Shown here in pieces: positions 55,039 to 63,302 of a DNA stretch of 63,544 bases (positions are counted from its first letter, which is position 1; each line of letters begins with the position of its first letter). This DNA comes from UKL13-2 sp947085425 (GTDB taxonomy: Bacteria > Pseudomonadota > Gammaproteobacteria > Burkholderiales > Usitatibacteraceae). Both the position numbers and the translations under genes were made by a program. Location: the NCBI GenBank assembly GCA_947085425.1, contig CAMTWK010000017.1, positions 1-63,544 on the forward strand, in the 5' to 3' direction. Under the pieces are notes generated by a model that was not told the DNA's origin, did not search any database, and saw only the letters and a program-made list of their open reading frames with translations.

Positions 55039-55953
55039 TCACATTTTTCGCCGAAGCGCCTTGTTGAGAATCAGCATTGCCGGCCCAATCCAGAGGCCAT
55101 TGCATGCTCGCAATGATTGAAGTAGACGCGCAAATGCCATTGGAACTTTTCGCTGGCGCCAACTTGCGAGCCCGGCGAGTAAATATGCCTCTCCACGCTT
55201 CTGTCGGCATAGGAAGCGAAAGGCTGGAAACTTTTGTTCGACGATGTCCAGGGATACTAGCGCCTCGTTGAGTCTGTACGCAACTTGGCTCGTGATGTTC
55301 ACACTGTGGCGACGATACCGCGCCAGCACGTCTGGGATTGCGCCGACTGAACCGTTATGCGCCGCAACTGCTTCTATCCAAAAGAGCCAATCTGAGGATA
55401 TGGGAATTCTGTCGTCAAAAAAAATCTGTCGTTTGCTGGGCATGCGTAGCACTACCGATGATGCGCCGAAGTAGGTGCCAAATTTTAGTATTGATCTTGC
55501 ATCGCCCGAACGCATTGAATACCTGTCGCTCCAGAGGTAGAGCGTTTTGTCGGAGTCGCTGTCGAATACGTCTAGGTCGTGGTAGCAGAGGGTTCGCGAG
55601 CTATCCATTTCCAGCCATTCGACTTGTTTGCGAATTTTTCCGGGGAGCATGACGTCGTCCCCGCCAAGAAATGCGACGTAAGTCCCAGTGCACGCGGCGA
55701 GTGCGCGATTGTTGTTAGCCGTGATCCCAACATTTTGCTCACCAGTCAGCGCGATGAACCCACGATCAGTGGCGTCTTTGAACGCCACTATTTTCTCGCG
55801 GCTGCCATCGGTCGAGGCATCATCGGACACTACCAGCTCAATATTGGGGTAATCCTGCTCAAGAACGCTCTGGATGGCAATTTCTACAAACTCGACCTGA
55901 TTGTAGGTGAGCACAATGACCGAAACTTTCGGCAAATCTTCTCCGTACTTCAT
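55039..55953 (-). CDS. Glycosyltransferase family 2
   Basis: A 304-residue GT-A enzyme. The N-terminus has VSVIVLTYNQVEFVEIAIQSVL, DDASTDGS for nucleotide binding, and FLGGDDVMLPGKI carrying the DxD-like metal site (GGDDV). It would add one sugar in the repeat unit. It overlaps the flippase gene by 4 bases. Confidence 0.9.
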   Translation of the reverse strand: MKYGEDLPKVSVIVLTYNQVEFVEIAIQSVLEQDYPNIELVVSDDASTDGSREKIVAFKDATDRGFIALTGEQNVGITANNNRALAACTGTYVAFLGGDDVMLPGKIRKQVEWLEMDSSRTLCYHDLDVFDSDSDKTLYLWSDRYSMRSGDARSILKFGTYFGASSVVLRMPSKRQIFFDDRIPISSDWLFWIEAVAAHNGSVGAIPDVLARYRRHSVNITSQVAYRLNEALVSLDIVEQKFPAFRFLCRQKRGEAYLLAGLASWRQRKVPMAFARLLQSLRACNGLWIGPAMLILNKALRRKM

Positions 55954-57260
55954 TTCTCAGCAGTCTGCTTCGATGTACGCAGGTTTTTCTCCGCGTGGAT
56001 CGCCATCCATACGTTGGCAATCAACGGAATACCCATGGCGCTAACGACAACAGCCCAAGCTGCACCTTGTGCGCCGTACCGGGGGGTAAGGACAATGCTT
56101 AGCAGAAGCGTTGAACACCCTGCAAGAAAGGTTAGCAACGAAGTCTGAAGGAAAAGCCCGCGTCCGACCCACTGGGCAGCCATCAAGATACTGAGGCTTG
56201 TTGGAATTGATCCAAGCAGGAGAATATGAAGGATGGGCGTTGCGGGGCGGTAGCCTTCACCGGCCACGTGGGTAAGCAAAGGCTCAGCCAACAATGCCAT
56301 GAACAGCGAAATCGCAGTGACCAACCCGAGTGTGATCGCAATCGTTGGCTTCTGGGTCCGCCAAAGAGTCGTCGGCCCAAGTATTGTTAACTTACTGTAA
56401 AGCACGTGCTGCGCGGCTAGCGGAATGGCTAGGATGCCAATCATGACTTGGCTCGCTAGGTGGTACTGGCCAGTGGCTTCCGCACCACAATAGTGCAGAA
56501 CGACTAAGATGTTTATCGTGCTGAGCAGATAGGCGCCGATTGCGTTTAGGTGTAACTTGACACCACCCGAAATTAGGATCACGGCTGTGCGCAAATTCGC
56601 GACCGGCTTGGAAGGGCTGGATTGAATCAATAACGCGATCCCATAAGTAGAGGTGACTGCTTGCGATACAAGAAGCGCTGCCAATGCGCCCGCTGCCCCT
56701 AGCCCTGCATATTCTATAAAAAGCACCGCAAACACGATGGAAAGTGTCTTCCCAATAACCTGCGCTCGGTTATAAATGTCCAACCTGTCGATCGACATCA
56801 ACAGGCTGGAACCATACGCCTCCCAAACGATCAGGGGCACAGCCAAAAATCCCAGTACGAGCAGCGATGTCGGTATGTCTCTAAACAATGTTGAATCGGG
56901 CAAGAGATACAACAACGCCGCCACGAACCACGCGAACACCGTAAGGAGGGCTGCGAGACTCGCCAACGTACCAAGTGTGCGCGCAAACCATTCGTGTCGG
57001 TGGGACTGCGTCCCAGCATGGAGGGCAACCTGTCCCAAGCTGAGATGTGCAAGTGTCCCAAAAAGTAATGCCCAACTCGCAACGGCAGCAACGAGCCCCT
57101 GCCCGGCCGGGCCAAGCAAGCGCGCACAGACAAGCATGAACACCAAGGATGCCCCTAGCGAATAAATTCTGGCACCGCTTGCCGAAATCAAGGCACCAAA
57201 GACAGTGTTCGCCGCTCTTCCCCTCAATGGTCGCATGTTGACCGGTACGATCCTACCCAA
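55950..57260 (-). CDS. Polysaccharide flippase-like membrane protein (Wzx/MATE-type)
   Basis: A 436-residue polytopic protein with about 12 transmembrane helices and the opening GARIYSLGASLVFMLVCARLLGPAGQGLVAA, typical of the oligosaccharide flippase superfamily. It would move the lipid-linked unit across the inner membrane. It lies 6 bases after the DegT gene and overlaps the GT2 gene, so it is part of the same operon. Confidence 0.85.
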   Translation of the reverse strand: MGRIVPVNMRPLRGRAANTVFGALISASGARIYSLGASLVFMLVCARLLGPAGQGLVAAVASWALLFGTLAHLSLGQVALHAGTQSHRHEWFARTLGTLASLAALLTVFAWFVAALLYLLPDSTLFRDIPTSLLVLGFLAVPLIVWEAYGSSLLMSIDRLDIYNRAQVIGKTLSIVFAVLFIEYAGLGAAGALAALLVSQAVTSTYGIALLIQSSPSKPVANLRTAVILISGGVKLHLNAIGAYLLSTINILVVLHYCGAEATGQYHLASQVMIGILAIPLAAQHVLYSKLTILGPTTLWRTQKPTIAITLGLVTAISLFMALLAEPLLTHVAGEGYRPATPILHILLLGSIPTSLSILMAAQWVGRGLFLQTSLLTFLAGCSTLLLSIVLTPRYGAQGAAWAVVVSAMGIPLIANVWMAIHAEKNLRTSKQTAEK

Positions 57261-57266
57261 TGCACT

Positions 57267-58409
57267 TTATGCACACTGTTCGCTCAAGGGGTCATGCTCC
57301 ATTTGAAGCCGACGAAGCGTGGTTTGTATGGCGTCGATAACCTCACTGCAAGTTTCGCTCGATTGGTGCGGTGATATCGGCAGACTTAGTATTTCTTTCG
57401 AGAGTTTGTCGGCAAAATCTTGCTCTTGGGCGTATTCGCTTGCCGCGCTGTATGCGAGTTGACGGCTTGGTGAAATCGGGTAATGAATCAGTGTACCGAC
57501 CCCTGCCTCGGCCAATGCCGTCGCGATCCGATCGCGGTCCGGATGACGTACAACGTAAAGATGCCAGGCCGGGATTGCCCAGGCAGGCACCTTAGGCAGC
57601 ACCAGTCCCGTTGTCTTCAAGCCCTCTGCATAGGCGGACGCCACGGAGGTGCGACGGTCATTCCACACGTCGAGGTACTTTAATTTGACGCGCAGAATCG
57701 CTGCTTGAATCGGGTCGAGGCGACTGTTGTACCCTTTTACATCATGCACATATTTTTTGAGGGACCCGTAATTACGAAGCAGCCCGATCTGGTCGGCCAG
57801 TTCGCTATCGTTCGTCGTGATTGCTCCCGCGTCGCCCATCGCACCGAGATTCTTGCCGGGATAAAAGCTCCACGAAACCGCATCGCCGTGCGCGCCAATC
57901 CGTTTATTCTTATATTGCGCACCGTGAGCCTGGGCGGCATCTTCAAGCACCCGCAGGCCGCGCTCACGTGCGATGGCAATAATACCGTCCAGGTCGGCTG
58001 GCTGCCCGTACAGATGAACCGGCATGATGACGCGGGTTCGCTCAGTGATTGCCGCCACAATTTTCTTCGGGTCGATGTTGTAGGTATCTGACGCAGGATC
58101 GACTGGTACTGGCGTGGCACCACAATGACTCACCGCCAACCAACTGGCGATGAAAGTGTTGCTCGGAACGATCACTTCATCACCAGGCCCGACGCCCATG
58201 GCACGAAGGCAAAGTTGAAGTGCGTCAAGTCCGTTGCCAACACCGACACAGTGTCTGGCTTCAGTGTACGTTGCGTATTCATTTTCGAATTCCTCGACTT
58301 CCGAGCCGCCGATGTAAACGCCTGACGCCAGCACTCTCGATACAGCGCCATCGATCTCATCGCGGAGTTCCTGATATGCGGCGGTCAAGTCCAAAAAAGG
58401 CACCTTCAT
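57267..58409 (-). CDS. DegT/DnrJ/EryC1 aminotransferase, FdtB/QdtB-like
   Basis: A 380-residue PLP-dependent sugar aminotransferase. The PLP lysine is in SFYPGKNLGAMGDAGA. N-terminal VPFLDLTAAYQELRDEID and YIGGSEVEEFENEYA are characteristic of FdtB/QdtB, which aminate C3 of a dTDP-3-keto-6-deoxyhexose. The gene for the matching 3,4-ketoisomerase lies directly upstream with a 4-bp overlap. The product would be dTDP-3-amino-3,6-dideoxyhexose (Fuc3N or Qui3N). No rmlA or rmlB for the dTDP-sugar precursor is in the window. Confidence 0.9.
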   Translation of the reverse strand: MKVPFLDLTAAYQELRDEIDGAVSRVLASGVYIGGSEVEEFENEYATYTEARHCVGVGNGLDALQLCLRAMGVGPGDEVIVPSNTFIASWLAVSHCGATPVPVDPASDTYNIDPKKIVAAITERTRVIMPVHLYGQPADLDGIIAIARERGLRVLEDAAQAHGAQYKNKRIGAHGDAVSWSFYPGKNLGAMGDAGAITTNDSELADQIGLLRNYGSLKKYVHDVKGYNSRLDPIQAAILRVKLKYLDVWNDRRTSVASAYAEGLKTTGLVLPKVPAWAIPAWHLYVVRHPDRDRIATALAEAGVGTLIHYPISPSRQLAYSAASEYAQEQDFADKLSKEILSLPISPHQSSETCSEVIDAIQTTLRRLQMEHDPLSEQCA

Positions 58410-58822
58410 GCTTGGCCCCTTGCCTCAAGAAAATTTTGATAGTCACGGAAATAATCGCTCTCGTCATACTTGTTCGAGGCGAGCACCATACACACAGACC
58501 CAGAAGAAAAATTGTCCAATTCGCGCCAAATCATCGGACATACGTATAAGCCGACGTATGAACGATTTAAGTGAATCCGCTTTTCTCTATCACCGTCGTT
58601 AAGCACGACATCGAAACTCCCTGACATCGCGATGATGAGCTGGTGCAGTTCCTTGTGGGCATGTCCACCTCGTTCCGCGCCGCCTGGAACGTCATACAAG
58701 TAATAAACGCGTTTGATATCGAAGGGAATGACACCGCCCCCTTCAACGTAGGTGAGATTCCCCCGTGGATCAGAGATCTTGGGGAGGCTGATTACTTCAC
58801 ATTTATCGATCGAAAATTTCAT
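58406..58822 (-). CDS. dTDP-4-dehydro-6-deoxyglucose 3,4-ketoisomerase, FdtA/QdtA-like
   Basis: A 138-residue cupin that moves the keto group from C4 to C3 of a dTDP-6-deoxy sugar. The family segments DPRGNLTYVEGG, RVYYLYDVPGGAERGGHAHKELHQ and MSGSFDVVLNDG are present; the His residues of RGGHAHKELHQ are at the active site. FdtA (galacto product) and QdtA (gluco product) cannot be told apart by eye. It overlaps both neighbours by 4 bases. Confidence 0.92.
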   Translation of the reverse strand: MKFSIDKCEVISLPKISDPRGNLTYVEGGGVIPFDIKRVYYLYDVPGGAERGGHAHKELHQLIIAMSGSFDVVLNDGDREKRIHLNRSYVGLYVCPMIWRELDNFSSGSVCMVLASNKYDESDYFRDYQNFLEARGQA

Positions 58823-59601
58823 TGATTGTTCGTCCTTGAGTCGAAATCAATGTTGAGGGCACCTGACGCCCAAGCCTCGATGACTGCCGGCGGGTAACCG
58901 CGCACAAATCGCTTCGTCCAAGGATAGGCGCGAACACTGGGATCTGACCTAACCCGCAGGTCGCTTGCATTGCAGATTCTTTTTGCGGGATTTCCCGAGA
59001 CGAGTGAGTCAGCGGGCATGTCTTGCCCGACAAGAGAGTGGGCGGCGACGAATGATTCGCGACCCAGTGTGATGCCGGGGAGGAGTGTGGCGCCAACGGC
59101 GACGACGACGTAGTCTTCGATCGTCACGCCAAGCAAGTCGTCACTGGGGGGATTCGGATCATTGGTTAGGATGACACCGGGGAAGAGCCAGACGAAATTT
59201 CCGATGTGGGATTTCTGGCCGATCGTCACAGAGCTTTGCGTGCGGACATATTCGCCAATGTCGCAGTGGCCTTGAATATCCGCAAGTGTCCCGATCTGGA
59301 AGCCCTTTCCCGCACGTGTTTTTTCGCGGACTGAAACACGATGCCCGGTAACAAGTCCTTCCCCAAAGCTTGAGCCCGCGTAAAAGACGCTATGCGAACG
59401 GATGATGGTAGCGCGGCCAAATTCGAGCACTTCATTTTCCGCGAGCGGGGTGGGGTATCCCAACTCGCAAAACGCATCTATCTTGCTCTCAGATCCGATG
59501 CGCACATGATCATGAATAATTGAATAAGCCCCAATGGAGACGTTGTCGCCCAGTTCCGCTTTTGGCGAGACCATGGCCGTCGGATGCACGTGGGTGGTCA
59601 A
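58819..59601 (-). CDS. Left-handed beta-helix acyltransferase, FdtC/LpxA-like
   Basis: A 260-residue hexapeptide-repeat protein, starting with HVHPTAMVSPKAELGDNVSIGAYSII, with repeated [LIV]G-x4 turns up to about residue 200. These trimeric enzymes transfer acyl groups from acyl-CoA or acyl-ACP. It is longer than plain FdtC acetyltransferases, as LpxA-type ACP-users are. In this operon it would N-acylate the 3-amino sugar, perhaps with the acyl group carried by the ACP encoded at the operon's start. That donor is an inference from gene order. Confidence 0.85.
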   Translation of the reverse strand: MTTHVHPTAMVSPKAELGDNVSIGAYSIIHDHVRIGSESKIDAFCELGYPTPLAENEVLEFGRATIIRSHSVFYAGSSFGEGLVTGHRVSVREKTRAGKGFQIGTLADIQGHCDIGEYVRTQSSVTIGQKSHIGNFVWLFPGVILTNDPNPPSDDLLGVTIEDYVVVAVGATLLPGITLGRESFVAAHSLVGQDMPADSLVSGNPAKRICNASDLRVRSDPSVRAYPWTKRFVRGYPPAVIEAWASGALNIDFDSRTNNQ

Positions 59602-60317
59602 GCAGTACTCCCGGCATCGACGGTGATCGTGGTGCCTGTAATCATCGCGCCGCCCTCGCCGAGCAGAAATGACACTGCCGCGGCAGCGTCCTCCGTCATA
59701 GCCAGTTTTCCAGACGGGCTGCGCCGTCGGATTGAGGCAAGTTTCTCGGCTGGCAACCCCTTTGTCATCTCAGTCTCCATATACCCCGGCGCAACGCAGT
59801 TCACGGTGATGGAGGCCTTTCCAAGTTCACGCGAAAGTGACTTGGTAAATCCGATCAAGCCTGCTTTTGTCGCGGCGTACACGGCGAGTCCGCTGAAGCC
59901 TGTTGTGGCAATGATCGAGGATATGTTGACGATCCGTCCACTACCATTTAGCAGCATTGACCGCGAAAGGTACTTTGTGAGGACAATCGGCGAGTGCAGG
60001 TTGATTTTCAAAAGGTCACTGATGTCATGCTCGTGCATCGTTGCTAACACCCCATCATTTCCGATGGCGGCATTGTTTACCAGTCCGTAGAATCGCCCAT
60101 AACGCTTCGCCAGGACGCCAACCCACGCGTGTATCAGGGCAATGTTTGCCAGATCAAATTGCTCGAACACGGCTGCCTCGCCGTCACAAATTTTGGAAAG
60201 TTCTGGGCTTTCGCTTCGCGCCACTGCAATCACGCGATAGCCGTCCGCCACCAGCCGTGTCGTGATCGCCAAGCCGAGGCCGCGTCGTGCACCCGTCACC
60301 AGAACGGTCTGTTTCAT
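59598..60317 (-). CDS. Short-chain dehydrogenase/reductase, FabG-like
   Basis: A 239-residue SDR with the NADP motif TGARRGLGLAITTRL, NNAAIG, a catalytic Ser in IVNISSIIATTG and the YAATKAG Tyr-Lys pair, plus CVAPGYMETEM. It resembles 3-oxoacyl-ACP reductases. Next to the ACP, ligase and acyltransferase it would reduce a 3-oxoacyl group to a 3-hydroxyacyl group before transfer. A sugar substrate is also possible. Overlaps both neighbours by 4 bases. Confidence 0.9.
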   Translation of the reverse strand: MKQTVLVTGARRGLGLAITTRLVADGYRVIAVARSESPELSKICDGEAAVFEQFDLANIALIHAWVGVLAKRYGRFYGLVNNAAIGNDGVLATMHEHDISDLLKINLHSPIVLTKYLSRSMLLNGSGRIVNISSIIATTGFSGLAVYAATKAGLIGFTKSLSRELGKASITVNCVAPGYMETEMTKGLPAEKLASIRRRSPSGKLAMTEDAAAAVSFLLGEGGAMITGTTITVDAGSTA

Positions 60318-61651
60318 TGGACCACCACGCGAGCTATTTTGCCGGAATCTGTCACGGCGAATTCCTTTGCTTCAACGATGAAGACGGGAACTTTGAAGGC
60401 CTCTAAACGTGATCTACAGTGACCAACAATCTTCGCTTTGAGTGCGGCATCGAACGCCACCCCTGCTGAAGGCATGACGGCCGCTTCTACCAAGTTTCCC
60501 ATCATTGAACTTTTGCGCCCACCAACATGTGCCATTGCGATTTCTGGAAGCTCCAATAATATCGCCTCGATTTCCTCAGGCATGACTTTATTCCCCCCGA
60601 CATTGATTGATCCATTGGCGCGCCCGATGAAATGAACACGATTCGACCTCACTTCGACGACGTCACCCGAGTCCAGCCATTGGTTAACGTCGTCTCCTAA
60701 ACCATCGAGTGTGCGCAGCATGAGATGATTGTCTTCGCTAATCTTCATCTCCAAGCGCCCGCCTGCCGCGTCAAGATAATCCAGCGGAAACCCGGCAAGG
60801 CCATCCCTTACGGTGAAGCCGACGCCAGCCTCTGTTGAGGCATAGATATGGGAGATACGAGCTTGCGGGAATTGGTGCCTTAACAAATCCAAGATTTGCT
60901 GGTCGACGATTTCTCCGCCAAGGGTGATGCGTTCAAATTTTAGCTTTGAAAAACTGGGATGCATAACGATTCGTCGCCACATCGACGGTGTTGCAGAAAG
61001 TGCATTGCAATTTACCGCAAGCATCGACTCAAGCGTCAAATCCAAATTCATTGGTTCACTAGCGAGTAGTAGCGGGGTGCCGGCCAGCCAAGCTTGCAAG
61101 AACACTTGCAGTCCGGCAAATCGACGTAGGCCATATAAACTTCCCCACACGAATTGCTTCTGCAATTTTGCCGTTGTCGCGGTCCTTGTCAGGGATCGCA
61201 GCGAATGTAAGATTTCCTTCGGTGTTCCAGTGGTGCCCGAGGTGTAAAGCACCCAACTTGTCTCAAATGAACTCCCTGACCGCGAGTCGCCACAGGTAGG
61301 GTTCTCGTCGCGGGTGCCTGGGGGGAAGGGCGGAGGCGTGCTCGAGAGGTCAATACCACCGCCGTCCATTGTCACCTCGTCGGGATGGTGCGCCACCGCC
61401 GACTCCTCGCCGTCTATTCCAACAGAAGGAAGGCAAATGTGGCTTGCAAGGCCGTCAAGGAAAAAAAGGGCACCTGCTAACTCCACGGGCGAAAGGTTGC
61501 CAATGCGAACTCGCCGCCCCTTCCAAAGGCTTGGGTCTGCCTTTTCTATTGCCGACTTCAATTGGCCCGCAGTAACGGGCGTGCCGGCAGGGGCAAACCA
61601 AATCGTTTGCCCATCTGGCATGTCGAACAATTTATCCGACAGACGCACCAT
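60314..61651 (-). CDS. AMP-forming acyl/amino-acid ligase (ANL superfamily)
   Basis: A 445-residue adenylating enzyme. The ATP loop YTSGTTGTPKEI, the A5-like YASTEAG, the A7/A8 segment WLDSGDVVEV...FIGRANGSINVGGNKVMPEEIE and the A10 lysine in SGKIARV are all present. It is shorter than usual fatty acyl-CoA ligases, with a reduced N-terminal domain. ATG 61651 overlaps the ACP stop (TGATG), so it is translated together with the ACP and probably loads an acid onto it. The acid is not predictable; a short oxo or hydroxy acid fits the neighbouring reductase. Confidence 0.88.
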   Translation of the reverse strand: MVRLSDKLFDMPDGQTIWFAPAGTPVTAGQLKSAIEKADPSLWKGRRVRIGNLSPVELAGALFFLDGLASHICLPSVGIDGEESAVAHHPDEVTMDGGGIDLSSTPPPFPPGTRDENPTCGDSRSGSSFETSWVLYTSGTTGTPKEILHSLRSLTRTATTAKLQKQFVWGSLYGLRRFAGLQVFLQAWLAGTPLLLASEPMNLDLTLESMLAVNCNALSATPSMWRRIVMHPSFSKLKFERITLGGEIVDQQILDLLRHQFPQARISHIYASTEAGVGFTVRDGLAGFPLDYLDAAGGRLEMKISEDNHLMLRTLDGLGDDVNQWLDSGDVVEVRSNRVHFIGRANGSINVGGNKVMPEEIEAILLELPEIAMAHVGGRKSSMMGNLVEAAVMPSAGVAFDAALKAKIVGHCRSRLEAFKVPVFIVEAKEFAVTDSGKIARVVVQ

Positions 61652-61968
61652 CAAACCCCCGCTGGTCTATATCTCTCGTAGATCGAAACAAATTCGCCGA
61701 ATGTTTTGGGGTAGACCGGCTCGTTCATTAGAACAAACGGGTCGTATCCCAGCTCTTCTTCCAAGCGAGCAACCAAAATAGCGAAGCCTAGTGAATCCAA
61801 GCCAGATTCCAACAGAACCTGGTCATCGGTGATAGTTTTTGAAAGATGAGCATCGCGCATTTCGGCGCTTTGCTGAATGGCGATTGCGATTCTTTCTCTA
61901 AGCGATTCCATAAGCTCTCTTTTTGATGTTCGTAAAAATAGGTGCTGAAGTTCTTTTGATACGGCCAT
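61651..61968 (-). CDS. Acyl carrier protein
   Basis: A 105-residue carrier with the 4'-phosphopantetheine attachment site S59 in ESGLDSLGFAIL, followed by the acidic helix ARLEEELGYDPF. It is the first gene of the polysaccharide operon, about 110 bases after the ops element. Being longer than the fatty-acid ACP by about 25 residues and encoded beside a ligase, it is a dedicated carrier, not the housekeeping one. Confidence 0.9.
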   Translation of the reverse strand: MAVSKELQHLFLRTSKRELMESLRERIAIAIQQSAEMRDAHLSKTITDDQVLLESGLDSLGFAILVARLEEELGYDPFVLMNEPVYPKTFGEFVSIYERYRPAGV

Positions 61969-62078
61969 AACTTTCGGCCACTCGTCATAAGTGCGCGAAC
62001 TTCAGGGATGATCGCCCGCGATCAGAGCCAGTCTCGGGGCAGCGGCCCCTCTTGGACTGCAACCCGTCATGGATTCAA

Positions 62079-62091
62079 GCACGCTACCGCC
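62079..62091 (-). promoter_or_regulatory. ops element (RfaH recruitment site)
   Basis: The minus strand reads GGCGGTAGCGTGC, identical to the ops core of E. coli RfaH-controlled operons. It lies in the untranslated leader, 111 bases before the ACP start and 130 bases after the rfaH-like gene, on the transcribed strand. RfaH binds the ops hairpin in the non-template strand when polymerase pauses there and then prevents termination in the long operon. Confidence 0.88.
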
Positions 62092-62094
62092 GTA

Positions 62095-62114
62095 CAAAAC
62101 ACCTTTGTGTTTTG
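62095..62114 (-). other. Perfect hairpin directly upstream of the ops element
   Basis: On the minus strand CAAAACAC (62114-62107) pairs with GTGTTTTG (62102-62095) around a 4-base loop, giving an 8-bp perfect stem that ends 3 bases before ops. It has no following T-run and so is not a terminator. It may hold polymerase at the ops pause or mark the RNA 5' leader. Confidence 0.6.
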
Positions 62115-62219
62115 CATTTGGTGATTCATTTACCCGGCGATCCACAGCAGGGCACGGCGATGCTACATCCGACGATTGTGATTACCAATCCCGCAAATGC
62201 GGCGCATTCATACCAATCG

Positions 62220-62720
62220 CTAAGCGGCCGGCACCAGCCAGTCGCGCGAAACTTTGACCTTGTTCACCTTGCCCAAAAAGTCGAGCAATACAAATACCCG
62301 CGCGTCTGCCGTTTCTGCATCGAATACGCCATCGAGCCCGGCAAATGGGCCTGAATGAAACTTCACTGGCGCGGCCGGCGTGAAAATGCTTTTGCTCGCG
62401 CACGCACCGGTGGCGGGGTCGTGTTGCGCCCGCAATGACGCTACGGCATCTTCCGGGATGGTGGCGGGCTGGTTGCCAAATCTCACCAGCGCACTCACAC
62501 CCAAAGTGGAGCGTACCGGTGCGAGGCTTTGCTGTTCATCTTTGGGCGATACAAATAAGTAGCGCGGAAACATTGGCTCGACGGTGTCCACCCATTTTCC
62601 TGCGCGGCGGCACTGGGTGGCGAGGCGCGGTAAATAAACACGGTAGCCTTGATTGGCCAAATTGGTTTCGGCCAGCGTCTCCTGGCGGGGTTTGCACATC
62701 ACCGCGTACCAGGCGCTCAT
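62220..62720 (-). CDS. rfaH: Transcription antiterminator of the NusG/RfaH family
   Basis: A 166-residue NusG paralogue. The N-terminal domain begins WYAVMCKPRQETLAETNLANQGYRVYLP and has the polymerase-binding MFPRYLFV segment; the C-terminal part has a KOW-like end FLGKVNKVKVSRDWLVPAA. RfaH-type proteins bind ops sites and allow complete transcription of long polysaccharide operons; an ops match lies 130 bases downstream. It overlaps the MarR-type gene by 4 bases. Confidence 0.88.
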   Translation of the reverse strand: MSAWYAVMCKPRQETLAETNLANQGYRVYLPRLATQCRRAGKWVDTVEPMFPRYLFVSPKDEQQSLAPVRSTLGVSALVRFGNQPATIPEDAVASLRAQHDPATGACASKSIFTPAAPVKFHSGPFAGLDGVFDAETADARVFVLLDFLGKVNKVKVSRDWLVPAA

Positions 62721-63112
62721 GTTTGTTTACCGTTGTTGTTTGCGGTTGCGTCGGCGTCGGCATGTTGGCCAACTTCACGTTTGAGTTGCGCGATTTCGGC
62801 TTTCAGCGTTTCGTATTCGGCCATCTTGCGCTGTAAAAAATGCGCGGTGATCAGCGCTTTGCTTTTGATGCCGCGCGGGGTGAGCAGGTAGGCGTAGCTG
62901 AGTTTGTTGTCGTTGTTGCGAAAATTACCCACCTTCACCAAGCCCTTGTCCACCAATGCTTTCAGACAGTAGTTGACTTTGCCCAGGCTCATGCCGAGCT
63001 CGCGGGAAAGGTCGCGTTGGCTCAGCTCCGGGCTGTCGTTAAGCAGCCGGAGCAACCGTAAATGGTTTTCTCCAATGGGTGATTCAACGTCCTGAGGCGT
63101 GGAATTTGACAT
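62717..63112 (-). CDS. MarR family EPS-associated transcriptional regulator
   Basis: A 131-residue protein with a winged helix-turn-helix (about residues 15-75: LRLLRLLNDSPELSQRDLSRELGMSLGKVNYCLKALVDKGLVKV) and a C-terminal helix, likely a coiled coil for dimerisation (about 90-120). This type is found with a NusG-like gene in front of exopolysaccharide clusters. It is translated together with rfaH. A perfect 8+8 palindrome 32 bases upstream is its probable operator. Confidence 0.88.
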   Translation of the reverse strand: MSNSTPQDVESPIGENHLRLLRLLNDSPELSQRDLSRELGMSLGKVNYCLKALVDKGLVKVGNFRNNDNKLSYAYLLTPRGIKSKALITAHFLQRKMAEYETLKAEIAQLKREVGQHADADATANNNGKQT

Positions 63113-63143
63113 TGAGTATCTGCGCGAAATGATTATTATTTTT

Positions 63144-63164
63144 AGCGTTCAACCAATGAACGCT
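63144..63164 (-). promoter_or_regulatory. Palindromic operator before the MarR-rfaH pair
   Basis: AGCGTTCA (63144-63151) and TGAACGCT (63157-63164) are perfect inverted repeats with a 5-base spacer, placed 32-52 bases upstream of the MarR-type start and next to an AT-rich TAATAATAAT region that could be the -10. This is the usual place for MarR self-repression. Confidence 0.6.
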
Positions 63165-63302
63165 GTTTTGTTCGCTGATTTAATAGCAGATGGATTGCGG
63201 TGTCAATCGCAATCAGAGTTGGAGGCTATCCCTCAATTGGGTGAGGGGGAAATGGACCAGACATCAGCAACAGCTACGACGCCAGTGGTTGGATGGACTG
63301 GA

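Noticed and set aside
62041..62219. Full JUMPstart sequence in the polysaccharide leader
   Set aside because: Only the ops core matches; the upstream part of JUMPstart is not recognisable.
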